NCBI GenBank assembly: GCA_028282595.1
Contig: JANQHQ010000014.1
Location: forward strand, 56,916-120,915
Source: Chlorobium sp.
GTDB taxonomy: Bacteria; Bacteroidota; Chlorobiia; Chlorobiales; Chlorobiaceae
DNA length: 64,000 nt
Reading direction: 5' to 3'
In this document: in pieces, positions 49,882 through 57,626 of the stretch
Position numbering within the stretch: the first letter of the stretch is position 1
Layout: the number at the start of each line of letters is the position of its first letter
Made by a program: the position numbers and the translations under genes
Notes under the pieces: model-generated
The model's database searches: none
The model's input: only the letters and a program-made list of their open reading frames with translations
What the model was told of the DNA's origin: nothing

Positions 49882-50838
49882 TCACGGCTTCATGCAGCGG
49901 TTTGCGAGGGCCTCGACAAGCTGCCGGAACGCTTCTTCGTCCGGGGGTGCGTCCACCCACTCTATATCCAGACGGTTCCTGAAAAAGGTGAGCTGGCGTT
50001 TCGCGTAGTTGCGCGTGTGGCGGGCGATAAGCTCGACCGCCGTATCGAGGTCGATCTCTCCCCGGAAGTGGCTGAAGAGCTCCTTGTAGCCCACCGTTTC
50101 GAGAGCGTTCGTGCGGTTTCCGCCCTCCCGGGCGTAGCGGTCGAAGAGTGTTCGGGCTTCTTCGAGCAGTCCTTCGGCCATCATTTCGTCCGTTCTCCGG
50201 TCGATCCTCCGGTAGAGCTCCTCTCTCGGCATGCGGAGACCCAGCGGAAGCCAGTCGAATGTGCCGGGCCTCTTGCTGCCGGAAGCCTGGAGCTCGGTTA
50301 CGGTTTTTCCGCTGACGGCGATGATTTCAAGGCTTCTCACAAGGCGCTGCGTTTTTGTCGGGTCGAGTGTCCGGGCCTGCTCGGGGTCGAGCGCCTTCAG
50401 CCGTTCGTAGAGAGAGTCCGCGCCGCTCTTTCGAAGCTCTTCGGCGAGTCGCCGCCGGATTTCGGGGCTCTTCGGCGGCAGCTCGGCAAAGCCGTGAAGC
50501 AGTCCCTGGACGTAGAGCGTCGAACCTCCCGCGACGACAACCCTTGTGCCCCGTTCGTGCAGGGAGCGAATACGCTCCACGGCGTCTCTTGCGTAATCTC
50601 CCGCGCTGTACTCCTCTTCGGGTTCCTTTTCGCCGATGAAGTGGTAGGAAACTTCCCCGAGCAGCCGGGAGGAGGGTTTTGCTGTTCCGATATCCATGCC
50701 GCGGTAGATCTGTCGGGAATCCGCCGAAACGATCGCCGCCCCGTTTTTTTTCGCCAGGGCGTGGGCGAGCGCCGTTTTTCCCGAAGCGGTAGGACCGGTG
50801 ATCACCGGCACCACGGTTTTTTTCCCGGACGTCTTCAC
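49882..50838 (-). CDS. miaA: tRNA dimethylallyltransferase
   Basis: Isopentenylates A37 of UNN-reading tRNAs. 318 residues. P-loop GPTASGKTALAHALA, SADSRQIYRGMDIGTAKPS, YHFIGEKEPEEEYSAGDYARDA, VVAGGSTLYVQGLLHG (GGTGLY equivalent), TKTQRLVRSLEI and RNYAKRQLTFFRN are standard. Start is GTG at 50838; no ATG fits because maf ends 7 bp upstream. Confidence 0.95.
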   Translation of the reverse strand: MKTSGKKTVVPVITGPTASGKTALAHALAKKNGAAIVSADSRQIYRGMDIGTAKPSSRLLGEVSYHFIGEKEPEEEYSAGDYARDAVERIRSLHERGTRVVVAGGSTLYVQGLLHGFAELPPKSPEIRRRLAEELRKSGADSLYERLKALDPEQARTLDPTKTQRLVRSLEIIAVSGKTVTELQASGSKRPGTFDWLPLGLRMPREELYRRIDRRTDEMMAEGLLEEARTLFDRYAREGGNRTNALETVGYKELFSHFRGEIDLDTAVELIARHTRNYAKRQLTFFRNRLDIEWVDAPPDEEAFRQLVEALANRCMKP

Positions 50839-50845
50839 AGGCGTT

Positions 50846-51433
50846 CTACAGCAGCGAGAGGGTTCTCATGAGCGTATGGATGCGCGAGAGGGGGAGGCCG
50901 ACGACGTTGTAGTAGCAGCCTTCGATCCGGCGCACGAAGCAGGACATCAGCGGGTCCTGGATGCCGTAGGCGCCGGCCTTGTCGAAGGGGAGTTGTGCGT
51001 CGAGGTACGTTCTGATCTCCCGCTCTTCCATCGGGGCGAATTCTACACGGGTCGTTTCGACCCCTGTGGAGCATCGCCCTTGCGGTTCCAGAAGGGCGAA
51101 ACCGGTCATTACGCGGTGGTCCCTGCCCTGCAGCCGGGAGAGCATGCCGAAAGCTTCGTCGTATCCGGAGGGTTTGCCGAGCGGTTCGCTGTCGAGGACG
51201 ACGGTGGTGTCGGCTCCGAGTATCACGGCTCCGGAGCGGTTCTTTTTGCAGGTTTCCGCGGCTTTGCGGGCTTTTTTTTCCGCTACGCGGATCACGTTCC
51301 GTTCGGCCGTCTCGCCGGGATCGAAGGTTTCGTCGACGGTTACGGGCTCCGTCGTGAAAGGCAGCCGCATGAGCGAGAGCAGTTCGCGCCTTCTCGGCGA
51401 GGCGGAAGCGAGCACAATGTTCGGTGCCGGCAT
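50846..51433 (-). CDS. Maf-like nucleoside triphosphate pyrophosphatase
   Basis: 195 residues. IVLASASPRRRELL at the N-terminus, VTVDETFDPGETAERNVIRV, GADTTVVLDSEPLGKP and GKAGAYGIQ-like FDKAGAYGIQDP are signatures. Hydrolyses non-canonical or methylated NTPs; linked to septum formation in Bacillus. ATG at 51433 preferred to a TTG at 51454 inside the symporter gene. Operon symporter-maf-miaA. Confidence 0.94.
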   Translation of the reverse strand: MPAPNIVLASASPRRRELLSLMRLPFTTEPVTVDETFDPGETAERNVIRVAEKKARKAAETCKKNRSGAVILGADTTVVLDSEPLGKPSGYDEAFGMLSRLQGRDHRVMTGFALLEPQGRCSTGVETTRVEFAPMEEREIRTYLDAQLPFDKAGAYGIQDPLMSCFVRRIEGCYYNVVGLPLSRIHTLMRTLSLL

Positions 51434-51446
51434 ATCCCGGAAAGTC

Positions 51447-53210
51447 TTATTCAAGGTTGTTCCACCCCCTTCGGCTGAGGTCGGTATAGATGAAAAGGCC
51501 CGCGAGGAAGGCGACGGCGAAATATGCCGCCGTTTGCAGGGGATCGCCGAAAATGAGCTTGCCGGTCCCGAAGAGAATCGAGTAGACCAGAATGATTCCG
51601 GCGACCCAGTCGGCGAAGAGGCGCAGAAAGCCGGAGTCGGATGTAACTTCCGGCAGCCGGTCCGATATTTTTTTCCAGAGAACGCCCCCGACTCTTGTCG
51701 TGGAATAAAAGGTCATCAACTGTTCGCGGTCGGTCGGCGGCGTCAGGAAGGTAGCCGCCAGAGACGAAGCGATGGTGAACAGCACGATGATGTAGAGAGA
51801 GGAGGGGAAAGCTATCTCCGTGAACAGGGTGATCCAGGTGTAGGCCAGGAAGGGAGCGATCATGGAGACGATTTCCGACCAGGCGTTGAGCCTCCACCAG
51901 TACCAGCGCAGAATCAGTACGAACCCGGTGCCTGCGCCGCACTGGATGATGAACTCCCAGGCTCCGGTAATGGTCTCCAGCACGTAGAAGGTGATGAAGA
52001 GGGCGAAGAGGGCGACTCCGGCCGTGAAGAGCTTCGAGGCTCCGACGTAGTGGCGCGCATCGGCATCCTTCCTGATGAAGCGTTTGTAGAAGTCGTTGAT
52101 CAGATAGCTCGTTCCCCAGTTGAGGTGCGTCGAAAGCGTCGACATGTATGCGGCCAGGAAGGCGGCGACCAGCAGTCCCTTCAGACCCGGGGGCAGAATC
52201 GACTGCATGACGTGGACGAAGCCATCTTCCTTCTGTTCGGCGGGAAGGTCCGGAAAGAGCACGAGGCTTGCCAGGCCGACGACGATCCAGGGCCAGGGGC
52301 GCAGGCAGTAGTGCGCCACGATGAACCAGAGCGTGGCCAGAAAAGAGTGCTTTTCGTCCTTCGCGCTCATCATGCGCTGCGCGATGTAACCCCCCCCGCC
52401 CGGTTCCGAGCCCGGATACCACGAAGCCCACCACTGCACGAAGGCGAAAGCGGCGAACGAGGCGAAGGTCAGTTCGAGGGTTCCGTCGAGGCCGCTTCCG
52501 GAGGGGTTCGACGTTATCGAGGGGAAGAAGTCGAACATCCATGCGGGCAGGGCGCCGGTGATACCTCCCGCTTCGGTTATTTCCGGGGCCTGCAGGGCGA
52601 GAACGGCAAGGATTATGCATCCGGTCATCGAGATGACGAACTGGACGGTGTCGGTGATCGTGACGCCCCAGAGCCCCGAAAGGCCCGAATAGAGGGTCGT
52701 CAGCAGGACGCAGGCGACGATTGCGACTTCCGGATTGATTTCCGGAATCATGATGCTGATGATCTTGTACATCGCCAGGTTGACCCAGCCGATGATGACC
52801 GCGTTGATGAACAGCCCGAAGTAGAGGGCCTTGAAGCCGCGGAGAAACTGCGCCCCCTTGCCGCTGTAGCGCAGCTCGATGAATTCGAGGTCGGTCAGAA
52901 TGTTGGCGCGCCGCCAGAGGCGCGCAAAGAAAAACACCGTCAGCATGCCGCCTGAAACGAACGTCCACCAGAGCCAGTTTCCGGCGATGCCGTGCTTGGC
53001 GACCAGCCCGGTAACCGCCAGCGGGGTATCCGCGGCGAACGTCGTCGCCACCATGCCCGTTCCGGCGATCCACCAGGGAAGCTTCCGGCCGGAGAGAAAG
53101 AACTCCCCTACGTTCCGTGAAGCTCTCCTGGAAAACAACAGCCCGACGAGCAGGGTGAGAACCAGGTAGGCGAAGATGACGCCGAGATCGAGGCCGGTGA
53201 GGTGCTTCAT
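51447..53210 (-). CDS. Sodium:solute symporter (SSS) family transporter
   Basis: 587 residues, about 14 helices, longer than the typical 480-530. YLVLTLLVGLLFSRRASRNVGEFFLSGRKLPWW opens the protein (helix 1 and the SGR-x-LPWW loop), followed by AADTPLAVTGL, WWTFVSGGM, IELRYSGKGAQFLRGFKALY, GLSGLWGVTITDTVQF and YMSTLSTHLNWGTSYLINDFY. Substrate not predictable (sugars, amino or organic acids). The PfkB kinase gene lies 57 bp upstream on the same strand, which may hint at a sugar or nucleoside. Confidence 0.92.
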   Translation of the reverse strand: MKHLTGLDLGVIFAYLVLTLLVGLLFSRRASRNVGEFFLSGRKLPWWIAGTGMVATTFAADTPLAVTGLVAKHGIAGNWLWWTFVSGGMLTVFFFARLWRRANILTDLEFIELRYSGKGAQFLRGFKALYFGLFINAVIIGWVNLAMYKIISIMIPEINPEVAIVACVLLTTLYSGLSGLWGVTITDTVQFVISMTGCIILAVLALQAPEITEAGGITGALPAWMFDFFPSITSNPSGSGLDGTLELTFASFAAFAFVQWWASWYPGSEPGGGGYIAQRMMSAKDEKHSFLATLWFIVAHYCLRPWPWIVVGLASLVLFPDLPAEQKEDGFVHVMQSILPPGLKGLLVAAFLAAYMSTLSTHLNWGTSYLINDFYKRFIRKDADARHYVGASKLFTAGVALFALFITFYVLETITGAWEFIIQCGAGTGFVLILRWYWWRLNAWSEIVSMIAPFLAYTWITLFTEIAFPSSLYIIVLFTIASSLAATFLTPPTDREQLMTFYSTTRVGGVLWKKISDRLPEVTSDSGFLRLFADWVAGIILVYSILFGTGKLIFGDPLQTAAYFAVAFLAGLFIYTDLSRRGWNNLE

Positions 53211-53267
53211 GGCGCGACGGTATGATTGGCTGAGCGGTTCGCCTGCCGGGAGAACGGGCCGGCGTTG

Positions 53268-54182
53268 TTATTGATCGTCGATTTTCGACAGGTCGAGGAA
53301 GCTCTGGTATCTGTCGTCGATCTCGAGCAGGTCGAGGCCGGCCAGTTTTTCCGTGCCGAACTTCTCGACACAGAAACTCGCCATGGCGCTTCCGTACAGC
53401 ACGGCCTTGCGCAGCTCGGTGTCGTTGATCTCCCCGGCTCTCGACAGGTGTCCGAGGAATCCCCCGGCAAAAGTGTCTCCCGCGCCGGTGGGGTCGTAAA
53501 TCGATTCCAGGGGAAAGGCCGGGGCGGCAAAGATGCCGTCGTCGGTAAAGAGCAATGCGCCGTGTTCGCCTTTTTTGATGATGAGCGTTTTCGGGCCCAT
53601 TTTCCGGATGATCCGTGCCGATTTGACCAGGTTCGGATTGCCGCTGAGGAGCCGGGCCTCGCTGTCGTTGAGAATGAAAATGTCGACCCGTTCGAGCGTT
53701 TTTTTCAACGCTTCGGGTTTGCCTTCGATCCAGAAATTCATCGTATCGAGGATCACGAGATCGGGGTTCGAAACCTGGTCGAGCACCTTCATCTGGAGCT
53801 CCGGGTCGATATTGCCGAGGCAGAGGTAACGTGCGTCGCGATAGGCCTGTGGAACGTGCGGATCGAACTCGGCGAAAACGTTGAGCTGGGTGTCGAGCGT
53901 GTCGCGTGTGTTCATGTCGTAATGGTACCGTCCGCTCCACCGGAAGGTTTTGCCTTCGTCGACGACCTGGATGCCCCTGGTATCGATTCCCTTGTTGTGA
54001 AGGAGCTGAAAGTGCTCCTCGTCGAAATCGGCGCCTACAACGCCCACGAGCTTGATGTCGTCCGAAAAATAGCTGGTGGACAGGGCGATGTAGGTTGACG
54101 AGCCGCCCAGCGTATTGTCCGAGCGGCCGAAAGGGGTTTCGATGTTATCAAAAGCGAGCGAACCAACGACAAGAATAGACAT
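53268..54182 (-). CDS. PfkB family carbohydrate/nucleoside kinase
   Basis: 304 residues, ribokinase fold. GSLAFDNIETPFG at the N-terminus (no canonical GG early motif but LGGSSTYIALS at 26-36), LDTMNFWIEG, NDSEARLLSG and the catalytic DPTGAGDTFAGGFLGHL with its Asp base. Substrate unknown; these green-sulfur members are often annotated as sugar kinases. Between the GH13-like and symporter genes on the same strand. Confidence 0.92.
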   Translation of the reverse strand: MSILVVGSLAFDNIETPFGRSDNTLGGSSTYIALSTSYFSDDIKLVGVVGADFDEEHFQLLHNKGIDTRGIQVVDEGKTFRWSGRYHYDMNTRDTLDTQLNVFAEFDPHVPQAYRDARYLCLGNIDPELQMKVLDQVSNPDLVILDTMNFWIEGKPEALKKTLERVDIFILNDSEARLLSGNPNLVKSARIIRKMGPKTLIIKKGEHGALLFTDDGIFAAPAFPLESIYDPTGAGDTFAGGFLGHLSRAGEINDTELRKAVLYGSAMASFCVEKFGTEKLAGLDLLEIDDRYQSFLDLSKIDDQ

Positions 54183-54209
54183 AATGAGTGTTTCTGGGTT
54201 GAACGTAGT

Positions 54210-56222
54210 TTACTGCCGGGAGTCGTCCTGCTGGGCGGGCACGTCGAAAATCACGCACCCGCCCGGGTCCATATCCAGTTCGAGCCGGCTGTTCGTGACC
54301 GTGTGGACGACGCCGGAAACCATATCTGTTAGCGTAAAGCTTTTCTTCTGAAATTCCATGAATCCGCGCGCAGAATTTTCATGGTCGCTGTTCCCGACGA
54401 ACAGGAGATGTTGTCGTTCGCCCGTCCGCATGACGGCCAGCATCTCCGGGGAGGAGACGAACGGCAGGACTATCGAGCCGGGAGAGCCGTCGAGGACGGT
54501 CTCGCGGTACCCGGACCGGATCGCAAGCAGCCGTGCGATGAACGCATGGAGCGGTTCGAGGCCGTTGCAGGTCTTCCAGTCGTAACCCCGGGCGCTGAAA
54601 AGGGGCAGCATTTCCGGCCCCCACCGCTCCCGGTCTTTCGCGGTGAAGTTGAGGCCGAGGTTGACCGGGTTGGATTCGCATATCTCCATGCCGGAATGGA
54701 TGAACGGTATCGCCGGCAGCACCGAGGCGAGCCCGAAGATGAAACGCGAGCGGTTTCTTCCGCTCTCGATACCGGCGAGATTGTGGCAGATTCTCGGCGT
54801 GTTGTGATTCTCTCCGGTGCCGAAGAACGGTACGCCGACGCCGGTCCGGTTGAGGTAATTCAGGAGGCCCCGGATGTAGACCGGGTCCTGGATGACGAAC
54901 GGCAGCGACCCGAAAACGGCGTCGACGCCCGTTCCCCGCCTGGCGGGAGAGGGGTCGAAATCCTCGTCCCAGAAAGCGAAACGGGGATTCTTCTCGCGCG
55001 CCCTTTTCATGACGGCCGATTTCAGCGCTCCGGGAAGCGCGTGACCCATGTCGATCATCGCCCCGTCGATGCCGAAGGTGTCCTGGAAGAAAGGGATGAT
55101 CCCCGTGACGGCGTCCCAGAGCGCCCTGTTTCTGTACTCCGGACGGTCGAGCTCTTCGGCGTACATGCGTATGGTGTTGTAGGCCACGTAATTGAACTCC
55201 GGGTGACGGTGCATTTTCAGATAGGCGACATCCGTCCAGGGCGGTTGCCGGTCGTCGGGAGGCCAGTCGGAAAACGCGGTGGCGACGATGCTCTCCCCGC
55301 CGCCGGGAGCCGCACCCGTATAACCGTTCTCTGAAAGTTCGACGTGTTTTGGGGATTCCGTGAACCGGGCACGGTAGGCCGCGGAGGGTGCCGGAAGGCC
55401 TGAAAGTTCGCGTTTGTCGACTTTTTCATAGATCGTCGCGAGCGTTTCGGGATCGAATTCCGGGGGGGCGTATGTTTCCGGAACCGAACGGTCCGGTCCG
55501 GCGGTCCGGAGCCAGTAGTACCAGTCGGGATGTTTCGCGATCCAGTCGCTGTCGACGGATGTCGTCCTGAAGACGAACTCCTGTACCACGCGCATGCCTA
55601 CGAGATGCGCGGCCTCGACGAACGCCATGAACTCCGTTTCCGGTTCGAGACCGAGGGCCGGTTCGCCGAGAAGAGGATCGATGGTGCAGGGGTTTCTGAC
55701 CGCGTAGGGCGAGCCGAGGTTTCCCTTGCGTTTTTTTTCGCCCGGCGCCGTCACCGGCAGCAGGTAGATCGTGTTGACGCCGAGGCGTTCGATGTAGGGC
55801 AGGAGGGAGATGGATTTCAGGAAGGTGCCCGTTTCCCGGAAGCCGCCGGGGAGCGGGTCGGGTGAGATGACGCCGTCCCCGTCGTGGTCGAAGGCCGTGG
55901 TGAGGCGGACGAACAGGTTGTAGACCACGCTCTCGCGCGTCCAGCTCCCGTCCCCTGCCGGTTCCACCTGCGGAACCGGCTCGCGCTCGAGCAGGGTTTC
56001 GAGGCAGTGCGTGAAATGCCGGACCGGATCGGTTTCGGAAACGCCTGTTTCAGGACCGCGCCAGACATTCGGGACGAGGTAGGGACCGCGCCGGGCGCCG
56101 GCGCGCGAAAGAGCGTCAAGGATTGTTTCGAGATGCGTCGGGCTCACGCGGTTATCCGTCTTGGTTGTCGAGGTGTTGCGGCGTCTGTTCGTGCCGGAAA
56201 ATATAGTGAAACCGGCGTACAT
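54210..56222 (-). CDS. Divergent GH13 (alpha-amylase superfamily) protein
   Basis: 670 residues. Barrel motifs are recognisable: SISLLPYIERLGVNTIYLLPV (strand 2), FGIDGAMIDMGHALP with the would-be nucleophile Asp391, FAFWDEDFDP with Glu420, and GTGENHNTPR. Several usual GH13 residues differ: region I reads QEFVFRTT instead of DxxxNH, the Arg two before the nucleophile is Met389, and the region IV Asp is Asn474. Activity may be altered (transferase) or lost. No signal peptide, so cytoplasmic. A C-terminal beta domain (about 590-665) is present. PfkB gene 27 bp downstream. Confidence 0.85.
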   Translation of the reverse strand: MYAGFTIFSGTNRRRNTSTTKTDNRVSPTHLETILDALSRAGARRGPYLVPNVWRGPETGVSETDPVRHFTHCLETLLEREPVPQVEPAGDGSWTRESVVYNLFVRLTTAFDHDGDGVISPDPLPGGFRETGTFLKSISLLPYIERLGVNTIYLLPVTAPGEKKRKGNLGSPYAVRNPCTIDPLLGEPALGLEPETEFMAFVEAAHLVGMRVVQEFVFRTTSVDSDWIAKHPDWYYWLRTAGPDRSVPETYAPPEFDPETLATIYEKVDKRELSGLPAPSAAYRARFTESPKHVELSENGYTGAAPGGGESIVATAFSDWPPDDRQPPWTDVAYLKMHRHPEFNYVAYNTIRMYAEELDRPEYRNRALWDAVTGIIPFFQDTFGIDGAMIDMGHALPGALKSAVMKRAREKNPRFAFWDEDFDPSPARRGTGVDAVFGSLPFVIQDPVYIRGLLNYLNRTGVGVPFFGTGENHNTPRICHNLAGIESGRNRSRFIFGLASVLPAIPFIHSGMEICESNPVNLGLNFTAKDRERWGPEMLPLFSARGYDWKTCNGLEPLHAFIARLLAIRSGYRETVLDGSPGSIVLPFVSSPEMLAVMRTGERQHLLFVGNSDHENSARGFMEFQKKSFTLTDMVSGVVHTVTNSRLELDMDPGGCVIFDVPAQQDDSRQ

Positions 56223-56261
56223 AACGCTATCCTAACCTGAATAATTCATGAGAGTTCGAAG

Positions 56262-56550
56262 CGCTATCGCGCAGTGACGTGATATAGTGACGACGTCCGG
56301 TGTTGCCGGACTTGGTAACGACGCTTCGGCTTCGCCGAGCTTAGAGACGACGCCCGCTCTCGCGGGCTTGGTGAGAAGTAAACCGCCAACTGATCCCTTT
56401 TCGATCCCGAAACCCGATTTCCGACCCCGATCTCCGAAAGATAGCATCGGGGTTCGCCGTCGGTGTCGGTATCGCTATCGAAACCACCGCCGGTTCGGGC
56501 AGCCACAGGGGGCTGCCCCTACGGTTCAGCAATTCCCCAACTGGTCACTG
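56262..56550. repeat. Mosaic hairpin-repeat island, most complete copy
   Basis: 56262-56480 matches 44600-44811 in inverted orientation (about 90%). 56449-56536 matches 63904-63990 in the same orientation, including the hairpin GGGCAGCCACAGGGGGCTGCCC. 56284-56375 matches 49345-49435. It thus joins modules found separately elsewhere. Confidence 0.87.
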
Positions 56551-56716
56551 TCACTACTCTTTTGCCGACTGCTTACTGAAGTCTGCCGACTGGCTCCCAC
56601 TCGACCCCGATTCCCGATTAAGTTTCTCCCGCCTAACACTTAGCACATAGCACCTAACACCTTCCTCCCCCTTTGGTGAATTATTCAGGATAAAAGACTG
56701 TCTTTTATAACCGTAC

Positions 56717-56757
56717 TCTTATCGAGCATCCCGACTTGTCGAGACGCTCAGTTTAGG
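56717..56757. repeat. Half copy of the MITE-like repeat
   Basis: TCTTATCGAGCATCCCGACT-TGTCGAGACGCTCAGTTTAGG matches the right end of 21443-21536 with a few changes; no left end is present nearby. 16 bp ahead of truA, so truA's promoter may lie in or before it. Confidence 0.7.
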
Positions 56758-56773
56758 GCTATATTAATCCTTC

Positions 56774-57490
56774 ATGAGAAATCTTCGCATGACCATCGAA
56801 TACGACGGCACGGATTTTTACGGCTGGCAGAAACAGCCCGGCGGAGTCCGCACCGTTCAGGGGGAGATCGAGGCCGTTCTTGCCCGGGTCCTTCAGGAGC
56901 CGGTGAAGATAAACGGAGCCGGCCGCACGGACAGCGGCGTGCACGCGCGCGGCCAGGTCGCGAATTTCAGAACGGGCAGTCCGATGAGCCCCTGCAGGCT
57001 CTCCTGCGCCCTGAACGGCCTGCTCCCCCCCTCCATTCGTATCCGGAGCGTGGACGAGGCTCCGGATACGTTTCACGCACGCTTCAGCGCGCTCGGCAGG
57101 GAGTACCGTTATGTCATGACCGAACGTCCGACGGCTTTCGGGCGGTATGCGGGTTGTTGCCGCGAAGCACCGGATATCGATCTCTTGAACCGCTGTTCGG
57201 CGGAACTTCTGGGGAAACACGATTTCTCCGTGTTTTCACGGGATGCGCGGGACGGTCGTAACGCTGTCTGTGCGGTCTACAGCGCGGTCTGGGGGCGCGG
57301 CACGGAGCGGATCGTCTTCAGGATCTCCGCGAACCGTTTTCTCAGGACCATGGTGCGATTTCTGGTTTCGGCGCTTCTTTGCGCCCGCGAGGGGGACATC
57401 AGCGCCTGTCTGCGCTCGGGCGTCCTCCCGCAAGGGATCGTCCCCGCGGACCCTTCGGGCCTTTTTCTGTGGCGCGTGCACTATCCCTGA
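56774..57490 (+). CDS. truA: tRNA pseudouridine(38-40) synthase
   Basis: 238 residues. IEYDGTDFYGWQKQPGGVRT, catalytic Asp in GAGRTDSGVHARGQVANF, ALNGLLPPSIRI, FHARFSALGREYRYVM and the C-terminal RISANRFLRTMVRFLV are TruA hallmarks. Modifies positions 38-40 in the anticodon arm. Confidence 0.95.
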   Translation: MRNLRMTIEYDGTDFYGWQKQPGGVRTVQGEIEAVLARVLQEPVKINGAGRTDSGVHARGQVANFRTGSPMSPCRLSCALNGLLPPSIRIRSVDEAPDTFHARFSALGREYRYVMTERPTAFGRYAGCCREAPDIDLLNRCSAELLGKHDFSVFSRDARDGRNAVCAVYSAVWGRGTERIVFRISANRFLRTMVRFLVSALLCAREGDISACLRSGVLPQGIVPADPSGLFLWRVHYP

Positions 57491-57626
57491 ACGTCCTCCG
57501 TACCCACCGGTCAGGCGGGCCGGGTTGTAATAGTCGCCGACGCTGTTTATGTTACAAGCACACGGCGGCCCGCTCTTCCCGCAGCGGTTGCCGATTCCTG
57601 AAAATCCCTCAAAGTAGAAAGACCCT

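Larger units (their letters stand above)
56223..56773. other. 551-bp intergenic region between the GH13 gene and truA
   Basis: Mostly repeat: the hairpin mosaic at 56262-56550, then low-complexity text with short self-similar words (CACTTAGCACATAGCACCTAACACC near 56636) and the half repeat at 56717-56757. No gene seen. Confidence 0.65.

Noticed and set aside
51451..53940. 829-residue minus-strand frame across symporter and PfkB genes
   Set aside because: Out of frame with two clear genes and extremely Arg/Pro/His-rich; a GC-skew shadow.
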